Shown: piece after piece, positions 1-7,300 of the stretch
Numbering within the stretch: position 1 is the first letter of the stretch
Layout: the number at the start of each line of letters is the position of its first letter
Assembly: GCA_946415755.1 (NCBI GenBank)
Contig: CAMKTS010000006.1
Span: 47,256-111,255, forward strand
Direction of reading: 5' to 3'
Source of the DNA: an uncultured Prevotella sp.
Lineage (GTDB): Bacteria; Bacteroidota; Bacteroidia; Bacteroidales; Bacteroidaceae
DNA length: 64,000 nucleotides
Notes under the pieces: generated by a model
Told to the model about the DNA's origin: nothing
Databases searched by the model: none
What the model saw: only the letters and a program-made list of their open reading frames with translations
Made by a program: the position numbers and the translations under genes

Positions 1-770
1 GCATAGCCACAATAGAGCATGAGGTCGGCAACGGCCTCTTCCTCTTCCGTCAGAGGGGTTTCAACCTCCCTCTTGCTGTATTTCGTCTTCATCTTGTCCC
101 ACTGGAAAGTGATGGAGGGCAGGTCTTTCGACGTGTCAGCACCATTCGAAGTGTCCTTGCCTTTGTCATCCAGCAGCTGATAGCCAGGCACCACCTGCGT
201 AGGACCTTCCGGCCAACGATAGTAGTACATCACCTGGGCACCTGCCGTAGCCACGCAACCGGCTATGGTACGCTCACCGTTAATGATGGGCAGATGGGCG
301 TTAAACACATTGTCACTATTTCCCTGATTCCATTTGGTGACAATCAGTGGGGCAAGTGCTTTGTGGATGGCCACCCGCTGTGGCGTTGCCTGTGGCTCCG
401 AAGCACTACGTGCCTGTGCAGGACTGTTCCTGACGGCCTCAATCTCTGCAGCCATCTGCTGCAGCCACGCACGGAAGTTCTCCGGCAGCCTGCCATCATC
501 GAAACCACCCTCTTCGGAGTACCCCAGAATGGGTTCCACGCGGTCATCACCGGCAACAATGACGAAACCGCCATTATCCTCCACGTTAAACACATAGTAA
601 GCTTTCTTACCAGCATCTTTCGACGCTGCACGGCGCAGGCTATTCTGTTTGAACTGCTTGCCCTGCATGAACTGCTGGGCAATCTGCAGTGCCTGCTGCT
701 CTGTAACTTCCCCTGCATTCATGGCCACTCCAGCCATCAATACCAGTAGCGATAATAGTATTCTCTTCAT
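1..770 (-). CDS. Secreted C10 family (streptopain-like) cysteine protease, 3' end beyond window
   Basis: The reading frame opens at the ATG at 768-770 and stays open for 256 codons to the window edge, so only the N-terminal part is here. A hydrophobic signal peptide (about residues 1-19) is followed by a Spi-like inhibitory propeptide (about 20-130; AYYVFNVEDNGGFVIVAGDD and LPENFRAWLQQM). The start of the mature C10 peptidase domain follows (TKWNQG near 145-150). The nucleophile is expected at Cys172 in IAGCVATAGAQVMYYYRWP. The catalytic His would lie beyond the edge. Family knowledge: these are exported proteases activated by removal of the propeptide, and many Prevotella and Bacteroides copies carry C-terminal sorting domains. 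The promoter candidate is at 791-798. I am confident of the family; the substrate is unknown. Confidence 0.88.
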   Translation of the reverse strand, partial: MKRILLSLLVLMAGVAMNAGEVTEQQALQIAQQFMQGKQFKQNSLRRAASKDAGKKAYYVFNVEDNGGFVIVAGDDRVEPILGYSEEGGFDDGRLPENFRAWLQQMAAEIEAVRNSPAQARSASEPQATPQRVAIHKALAPLIVTKWNQGNSDNVFNAHLPIINGERTIAGCVATAGAQVMYYYRWPEGPTQVVPGYQLLDDKGKDTSNGADTSKDLPSITFQWDKMKTKYSKREVETPLTEEEEAVADLMLYCGY

Positions 771-790
771 ATCTCTCCACAATTTTTGCG

Positions 791-822
791 CAAAGATAAG
801 CACTTTTTCCGAATTTACCAAG
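791..822 (-). promoter_or_regulatory. Bacteroidetes-type promoter of the C10 protease gene
   Basis: On the minus strand the -7 element TATCTTTG is at 791-798 and a TTGG-like -33 element at 819-822. The spacing is 20 bases, which fits the Bacteroidetes sigma-ABfr pattern. The -33 element falls inside the loop of the inverted repeat 802-838. Confidence 0.6.
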
Positions 823-838
823 CCAATTCGGAAAAAGT
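802..838. promoter_or_regulatory. 14-bp perfect inverted repeat over the protease promoter
   Basis: ACTTTTTCCGAATT at 802-815 is matched by its exact reverse complement at 825-838, with a 9-base loop. It lies just upstream of the -7 box and spans the -33 region, so it could be an operator or an RNA hairpin. There is no sequence evidence of which. Confidence 0.5.
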
Positions 839-976
839 TATCTCTATCATCGACATCTTTACGCTCACTGTTGAAGACTGAAACGTTTTCTACCACATAT
901 CGTCCTCATGCTGTTCGTCGCCCAGCTCTATAAGTCGCTGCTCTACGTGCTATCCGTTGTTTGATCTCTTGTTTTA

Positions 977-1354
977 TTTTTCGCGAAATAATCTATCAAT
1001 CTGTCACCAAATAATACAAACTGCTGATTGTAAGCATTATACAGCATGACAGATATGGTGACAGATATAGTGACAGAATGACAGATTCCCTTTGGACGTT
1101 CGAGCGTTATCAGAAGATGAATAAGGTCCGCTGATGTACGATTTGTGAGAAGTACACACAGAGAGACCATCGATTTCTTCGTAAGAAACCACTGGTTTCT
1201 CAATAAGAAACCGATGGTTTCTGCATGATAAATTCTGAAAAGAGTCCGTAAATAGCAATCTGTCATTCTATCACTATATCTGTCATGTTGCAACACGTTG
1301 TAATTCAATACGTTGCACAGCTTCATGATAGATTGACAGATTTTTCGCGAAAAA
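977..1354. repeat. Inverted-repeat-bounded intergenic element with tandem palindromes
   Basis: The ends carry inverted copies of TTTTTCGCGAAA followed by TCTRTCAATCTRTCA (977-1006 and 1326-1354). A second nested inverted repeat joins 1060-1086 to 1257-1285 (ACAGATATAGTGACAGAATG with one mismatch). In the middle, three 17-base palindromes of the form AGAAACCANTGGTTTCT start at 1162, 1184 and 1206, an exact 22-base period. A 127-codon minus-strand frame crosses this element but looks like a by-product of the repeats. The structure resembles a MITE or a repetitive extragenic palindrome cluster. No transposase or clear target duplication was seen. Confidence 0.65.
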
Positions 1355-1428
1355 CAGAAGTTAGCATAAAATAATAATCGTTAAGCGTTCTCTTCCTTCA
1401 TGTAATAGCTTCAGCGTCGGCTCGTTCA

Positions 1429-1642
1429 TTATGGAACGATGAAGCCGTGCGCCTTTAGGTATGCGCGGGCATGCGCCTTTGCCTCAGGGCTGTTGGCATT
1501 GCCGCCCTTCAGGATGATGTTTACCACAGCCACCACGTCGGCTACGTCTATCACGCCGTCGCCATTCACGTCGGCCGCCTTCTCGTTGAAGTTCTCGCCC
1601 GGCTTGTTCAGGATATAGTTCACGATAGCTACCACGTCAGCC
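1429..1642 (-). pseudogene. Dockerin type I 3' fragment (gene remnant)
   Basis: This frame encodes most of a dockerin: the end of the first repeat (ADVVAIVNYILNKPGENF) and a complete second calcium-binding repeat (DVNGDGVIDVADVVAVVNII), then a tail ending in AYLKAHGFIVP. The first DxNxDG loop is missing. Upstream, the frame runs into two tandem copies of a 15-base unit (TGATCATGGGGACGG, 1652-1681) and then the end of the hepT gene, with no signal peptide or other domain. The DNA is close to the dockerin end of the gene at 3140-4309, so this is probably the stranded end of a duplicated cohesin/dockerin gene. An internal start at 1707 is possible but would give an unlikely protein. Confidence 0.7.
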
Positions 1643-1690
1643 ATCAATACCTGATCATGGGGACGGTGATCATGGGGACGGTTCTTCTGA

Positions 1691-2200
1691 TCACAATTCC
1701 TCAACATCTTTCACTGATAGGCCTGTGGCCTCTGCTATTTGCTGAGATGAAAGCTTTTCCATTGCTTTTAGCCTTTGTGCAGTTTCAATAGCATGCTTAT
1801 ACACGTCACTATCCATCTCAGAATATTCGTCTTCTCCTTGCTCCCATTCATTCCAATTGATTTCCATTATGTATCGGCTAATTATCTCATACATAGGGGC
1901 AAGGTCTTCAGTAGCTGTTTTCCATAGTTTAATGTCTGAGACGTTAGCATAGCCGTGTGTTAAGACGTTACGCATGCCTACAATCATTCGCCATGGTAAT
2001 TCGTCGTGAGCCTTCCTGAAATTTCGCGTCAGCATATTAGCTGCTTCTCCAATAATTTCAACGTTTTTCATGACAGCATAATAACGCATGGAGTCACTGA
2101 CGAAATTATCGAAAGTCACTCCATTAATATATTGTTGGACATTGTTTATACAAGTGATGATGTCCTCCAATCTTCCCTTATCTCTCCTACGCTCTCTCAT
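1691..2200 (-). CDS. hepT: HepT-like HEPN (DUF86) ribonuclease toxin
   Basis: A 169-residue protein whose first 115 residues match the HepT/DUF86 HEPN fold: helical, with the RX4HXY catalytic motif at R77, H82 and Y84 (RNVLTHGY). HepT toxins cleave RNA and are silenced when the partner MntA nucleotidyltransferase AMPylates a Tyr near this motif (type VII toxin-antitoxin). The partner gene lies upstream and overlaps it by 14 bases, so the two are translated together. After the HEPN domain there is an acidic linker and a short helix-turn-helix-like tail (SSQQIAEATGLSVKDVEEL), longer than the usual ~110-140-residue HepT. The tail could bind DNA or serve in contact with the antitoxin; this is a guess. 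Confidence 0.85.
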   Translation of the reverse strand: MRERRRDKGRLEDIITCINNVQQYINGVTFDNFVSDSMRYYAVMKNVEIIGEAANMLTRNFRKAHDELPWRMIVGMRNVLTHGYANVSDIKLWKTATEDLAPMYEIISRYIMEINWNEWEQGEDEYSEMDSDVYKHAIETAQRLKAMEKLSSQQIAEATGLSVKDVEEL

Positions 2201-2483
2201 AAATCAGTTGTTTGTCTCGGTTCACGCTTTCCACAGCAAATGGTTTCAGTGTGCCTTCTTCAACAAGGTCAATCTTATGTCCTGTCAAGTCTTCCAAGTC
2301 ACAAATAATACCTGCAAATTTCAACAGTCCAATAGGATTCTCCCTATCAAACTCGACAAGAATATCAACATCGCTCCAAGGCTTTTGCTCACCCCTTGAA
2401 TAAGAACCAAACATCCATGCCTTAACAACCGGTTGGTTCTTGAAATAGTTGGCAATTCGCTCTTGCATCATTTGTGTACTCAT
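2187..2483 (-). CDS. mntA: MntA-like minimal nucleotidyltransferase antitoxin
   Basis: A 98-residue minimal nucleotidyltransferase. It has the GSX10DXD active-site motif: G26-S27 in MFGSYSRGE and D38, D40 in SDVDILVEFD. A later acidic position in HKIDLVEEG probably supplies the third carboxylate. Family knowledge: MntA transfers AMP to the HEPN toxin and neutralises it. It is the first gene of the pair and has a well-formed promoter at 2507-2538. The pair is flanked on both sides by dockerin-coding DNA and lies beside a dead acetyltransferase gene, an accessory-gene setting. Confidence 0.87.
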   Translation of the reverse strand: MSTQMMQERIANYFKNQPVVKAWMFGSYSRGEQKPWSDVDILVEFDRENPIGLLKFAGIICDLEDLTGHKIDLVEEGTLKPFAVESVNRDKQLIYERA

Positions 2484-2506
2484 ACGTATTCACTCGTTAT
2501 TTGCTG

Positions 2507-2538
2507 CAAATATAGGAATTTATTTCATCACTTCCAAA
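2507..2538 (-). promoter_or_regulatory. Promoter of mntA-hepT
   Basis: On the minus strand TTTG (2535-2538), a 20-base spacer and TATATTTG (2507-2514). The surrounding 55 bases, including TTTTCGGCTAAAAGTTTGGA, closely resemble the promoter of the second nucleotidyltransferase/HEPN pair at 10312-10343. Confidence 0.75.
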
Positions 2539-2655
2539 CTTTTAGCCGAAAATCTTACTAAAATCATATCAATATAGACCTCAACTTCATTTGAATCTCT
2601 ACTGCGAGGCTAAGGTACAACAAAACTACAACTGATACAAGGTGTACTTCTAAGA

Positions 2656-3105
2656 GTGCTTACGACTTTTTCGGCTGTAGAACTTGTACATTTCTGTACT
2701 AACGACCAGACAGAAGCACTCTGGGAGTCAATGAATTGCCCTCAGTCACTAGGCACAGTAGTGTTCTGGCATATCATCGTCAATATCATCGTGGATGTCA
2801 GAAAACAGATTGGTTGCGAATACCTTTTCCTTTTTGCAGCAGACGACTCAGAGGACGAGCATCTCATTCATTACTATGCTGACCAGATGAATTTCATGGT
2901 GCCAACAGATCTGGCCACAGCCAAGCCCATCTACGATTTCTCCTGCAAGTTCATGTGTCAGAAAGTGAAGGATCTGGCACAAGTCCAGGAAGACTTCTTT
3001 AATCACTTCCTGCCAGACGAAGCGTAGAACGAGTATACCAAGCGTGATAACGAAGCAATGTCCGAAGGCCTCATCGAGGCCCTCAGACATCAGGGTTTTC
3101 TATAG
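2656..3105 (+). pseudogene. Degraded GNAT-type acetyltransferase
   Basis: The frame begins at a GTG (2656) and contains what looks like the C-terminal half of a Bacteroidales GNAT acetyltransferase (RKQIGCEYLFLFAADDSEDE, then HYYADQMNFMVPTDLATAKP). The acetyl-CoA-binding Q/RxxGxG/A loop and the N-terminal half are absent, and the region where they should be reads as broken sequence. An in-frame TAG at 3025-3027 interrupts the frame, which then continues for 25 codons to a TAG at 3103. The family assignment rests on general resemblance and is moderate; that it is broken is clearer. Confidence 0.5.
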
Positions 3106-3155
3106 GCAGACAGCCTGGAGTATTTATCGCGGAGCATCTTTAATCACTTCCTGCC
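2996..3155. repeat. 19-bp direct repeat spanning the pseudogene/dockerin-gene junction
   Basis: TCTTTAATCACTTCCTGCC occurs at 2996-3014 (inside the acetyltransferase remnant) and again at 3137-3155 (over the stop codon of the dockerin gene on the minus strand). The 141 bases between the two starts are not themselves repeated. This is the kind of short homology left at a recombination junction. Confidence 0.7.
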
Positions 3156-4309
3156 CCGCCCTTCAGGATGATGTTCACCACAGCCACTACGTCGGCTACG
3201 TCAATCACGCTGTCGTTGTTTACGTCGGCCGCCTGCTCGTCGAAGTTCTCTCCCGGCTTGTTCAGGATATAGTTCACGATAGCTACCACGTCGGCTACGT
3301 CGACTACACCATCACCGTTGGCATCGCCCAACATCGTAACGTCAGTCACGCTGATGGTAAATGTCACATCGCCCATCGTCACCTTCTGGTTGTCCTGCGT
3401 ATTAAACTCGATATTCTTTATCGTACCCGTCAGCGTAGTGCCAGGGGTCAGCGAGGTATCGGCCACCAGCGTTACAGAGAACAGCATACCGCTGCTCCCT
3501 GGAATGGCCTCGCCATCCATAGAGGTGGCGATAAAGCGGTAGTCGCCATTAGCCAGGCGGTTCGAAGAGATAGTATGTTCCGTCGTTGAGAACCTTTCTC
3601 CAAGCGTTGCGGCCGGCTTGCCGTTGACCTTCAGTTCCAACGACAGCCCCTCAGGAAGATTGATATCACACTGCCACCCCATCAGATTCGTAGCCGTGTT
3701 GTTCAACGCAATCCCTACAGGCAGACTTGCTCCTGCCGACAGGCTCACATTGTCTACGTTCAGCCCCTCTTTTGTCGTATCACCGCCAGGCGTGTCACCG
3801 CCAGGTGAATCACCTCCTGCAATAGCTACCGAGAATGTCACATCGCCCATCGTCATCTTCTGGTTGTCCTGCGTGTTGAACTCGATATTCTTTATCGTAC
3901 CCGTCAGCTTGGTTCCTTGTTTCAGCGAAGCGTCTGCTTTCAAGGTAACAGAGAACAGCGTGCCGTTGCTCCCTGGAATGGCCTCGCCGTCCATAGAGGT
4001 AGCAATGAAGCGGTAGTCACCGTTGGCCAGTATAGATGATGAGATGGTGTGCTCCGTTGTTGAGAATCGCTCGCCTAACGTGGCCTTGGGCTTACCGTTG
4101 GATTTCAGCTCCAGCGTCAGTCCTTCAGGCAGGCTGATATCACACTGCCACCCCATCAGATTGGTGGTAGTGTTCGTCATTTCGATGTTCAGAGTGACGC
4201 TCTCGCCCGATGCTACCTCCACATCCTGCACCTTCAGGATGTCGGCAGCTTGGGTGATGCCCGCAAAGGCGAGCACCAGCCCAAGTATGAATAGTCGTCT
4301 CAGTCTCAT
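3140..4309 (-). CDS. Secreted protein with two cohesin-like domains and a dockerin
   Basis: A 389-residue protein: signal peptide (about 1-21), two tandem ~140-residue cohesin-like beta-sandwich repeats (about 22-165 and 180-325), and a C-terminal type I dockerin (about 328-386). The repeats share LPEGLTLELKSNGKPKATLGERF-like and ISSSILANGDYRFIATSMDG-like segments, and a Gly/Asp/Pro linker (SPGGDTPGGD) separates them. The dockerin has two F-hand repeats, DANGDGVVDVADVVAIVNYI and DVNNDSVIDVADVVAVVNII; the second has Ser where Gly is usual. Its ATG overlaps the upstream TGA (ATGA, 4306-4309), so the two genes are translationally coupled. A protein with both halves of a cohesin-dockerin pair could bind itself or its neighbour; whether these cohesin-like folds bind dockerin is untested. 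Confidence 0.8.
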   Translation of the reverse strand: MRLRRLFILGLVLAFAGITQAADILKVQDVEVASGESVTLNIEMTNTTTNLMGWQCDISLPEGLTLELKSNGKPKATLGERFSTTEHTISSSILANGDYRFIATSMDGEAIPGSNGTLFSVTLKADASLKQGTKLTGTIKNIEFNTQDNQKMTMGDVTFSVAIAGGDSPGGDTPGGDTTKEGLNVDNVSLSAGASLPVGIALNNTATNLMGWQCDINLPEGLSLELKVNGKPAATLGERFSTTEHTISSNRLANGDYRFIATSMDGEAIPGSSGMLFSVTLVADTSLTPGTTLTGTIKNIEFNTQDNQKVTMGDVTFTISVTDVTMLGDANGDGVVDVADVVAIVNYILNKPGENFDEQAADVNNDSVIDVADVVAVVNIILKGGAGSD

Positions 4310-7300
4310 CTTACAACTACTTTTCGGTTACCAATCATGTAAATGCCAGCCTTCAGTCCGTTCAGCGGATTCTCACCTGCCTGTTTGCTGATGATACGGC
4401 ACAGCCGTCCGTCGAGGCTATAGACTTTCAGTTCTTCGTTCTGAGAAGCGAATCCCTTCACATCAGTGATTCCCGTTGTCCCTCCACTAACTGCGTCTAT
4501 ACTTACCTCACGCAGGTCAGCGGTGGTCAGACGGACATTGCTGATGCTAACATCACCAGTTGTTGATATATTCAGCAGAGCAGCATCGTTGGCCACGAAG
4601 GTGTTGTTCGTAGGCGAGTAGCACACCACGCGCCATGTTCCGTTCGCCAGCTGACGATAGGCCATCTGGTGACCGTTACCACCCATCAGCTTCATGTCAT
4701 TGATAGCCGCACCATTGGCCACCTGCACATCCATCTGGAAGCCGATAAAGGCGTCCTTGTTTTCTAACCGCAGCTGGTATCCTTCCGCTGTTGACTGCTG
4801 GCTGAGATTTGCATCTCCTGCTGCTGCCCTGTTCAACTGAGGACTGGCTGCAGCCCCTTCATTCAGAATGAGGTTGATAATCATGCCCACGTCAGTCACA
4901 GAGATGCTCTTGTCGCCATTCATATCAGCAGCCTCGAAGATAAACACAGAGGGAACCTGCTCCAAGATGTAGTTGATAGCACAGCCTACGTCAGTCACAG
5001 AGACAGAACCGTCGTTGTTCACATCGCCAGGCGTCATAGAGCTAACTATCAGCTTAGACTTTGTGTCGGCAGGCTTCACCACTTTCAATTCATTGCCATT
5101 TGGCACACTCAATTCTACGTTGAGAATCTTCACGGTATATTCTCCTTCCATGGCGGCCGGCACATCGATTGTTATCTCGAGGAGCGTACCGCTGTTGCCT
5201 GTAAACGATTCGTTATCCATCGAAGAGATGACAAAACGGTAGTCGCCATTGGTCAGTTGTTTACCCGTAATGCTATGGCTTTCTGCTCTTTCCGTCAATG
5301 TGGCATTCAGTTTTCCGTTGCTCTTTGTAGCTACTGTCACGCCTGTAGGCAATTGCAGGTCGAACTGGCACAGCTTCACTTCGTTCTCATTATTTAATAT
5401 AATAGGCAACACGGCCGTCTTCCCTGCCGATGCCTGTAAGTCGCTTCCAAACAAGGTATTGACACCTTCCTCGAAATCGTCTGGGTCTTCCTGGTTGCCT
5501 CCACTGTTTTCATTTTCCTTCAGCGTAGGATAGCTTTCACCTTCTGCAATCGCCCACACGTCTGTCATATCCCAACCAAGTCCCTGATACGTAGCCTTCG
5601 TCTTCAGCTCTGCCTCCGTCTTGGCAATTCCTTCTACAGCATCGTCGGTTTTTGTCTGAGGTACGTTGTTCAGCGACACCTGCATAGTACTCAGCGCATA
5701 ATTGGTATTACCAGGCTCTGCAGCCCCGTTCTTGAAACCACCAACCACACGGCAGCCCCATGCAGACTGTGATGACAATGAAAGCGTGTTACAACAAGCG
5801 ATGCTGTTGCTGATAGATGCTGCCGATCCATCCAATTCACCAACCACGCCACCACCATACCTTACACCACTGACATCACCCTTGGCATAGCTCTTGTCAA
5901 TGCTGCTAAAGGTATAGCCCACCAGTCCTGCCGTAAACTGTGTTCCTGTGGTATTTGCCGTGCTGTAGCAGTTCTCAACTGGAGACAAAGCATATCCCAC
6001 AAGGCCACCCGTATAGGAGTCATCGCCCGTTGCCGTAACGCTACCTGTGGAGAACGAAAGGCTGACAGGTGTTTCAGAGTAGCCAACAAGACCACCTACA
6101 TAGTTAGTCTCGTCTGCTGCCGTCAAGTTATTCTGCGCTGAACACATACTAATAGTTCCACCCTTGGCATAACCGACAAAGCCACCTACTTTACTATTTG
6201 CTCCACTGCTGGAAATAGTTGTAGTTGCTTTGTTATTAGTCATACCGCAGTTCAAAGTCTGTCCTGCCAGACCGCCGACATTTTCCGTACCAGTGATGGT
6301 GGCATTGGCGGTAATCGTACTGATAGTGGTGTTTTCTGCATATCCTACTAGACCACCCACATGGCCAGTACCTTCCACATCGCCCTTCACCGTGCAGTTC
6401 ACAAGGCTGCCGTTGGCATTGCGACCTATCAGGATACCAGTATAGTCACCGCCTTTCACCTTCTTGCCTTTGGCCACCTCAACAGTCAGGTTCTTGATTT
6501 GTCCAGCAGAGAAGTTTGAGAACAGTCCGTTATAGTTCTGTGTGGTGTTCATCCATAGTCCCGTTACCTTGTGCCCATCACCATCGATGTAAGTAGCCTC
6601 ACCGCTGTTGCGCCCTATGGCAGGCCAACCTTCCGTGGGACTGTTTTCGTTAATCCACGTTGTCAGGTCAATGTCGTTCATCAGTTTGTAGTAGCCACGA
6701 TTCGATGCGCCCTGCAGGTCCTCTGCCGTATAGATGCGATAGGGGTCTGCCTCCGTTCCTGAGCCAGGATATCCCACGGTGGTTGTCGTATAGTAGGATG
6801 GCGTCATGCCCTCCACATCGGCAAAAATCTGTACCAACGCGCCACTCTGCAGTGGCTCTGTGGCAAACGTCCAGTTATACCCATCACAGTTGGTGGACAC
6901 AGCATCGCGGTCTTTGTAGTACAGGTAAACTGTTCCACCGTTGAGGCTCTGTCCGCTGATGCTTGTAGCTTGCGAAACGAGGTTGCTCTTGATGATAGGC
7001 GGTGCTGCCTGATACTTCTTGTAGGGGAAGCACTCTGTCTCCAAGTTGTTCCAATTGTTGTCAAAGTCCCAACCCATTGATACGTATGTGGCTTTCAGTT
7101 TCAGTAACGAAGGACCAATACTCGTTCCATTCTGCAGGTCATCCTCCACTTCTTGAACTACGCCTTGCAATACAACATTTGTTTGAGTCAAAGAACGGTT
7201 TCCCTCTGCCGACCCTAATGCACCAATGACAGTGTATTCACTATTGTCGGTATAGCCATAAATACGACCAACAGCTGAAGAATATGCGGAAACAATTCCA

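Noticed and set aside
943..1326. A 127-codon minus-strand frame across the inverted-repeat element
   Set aside because: It is mostly made of the repeats, has no recognisable domain and no promoter or start context; treated as non-coding repeat.
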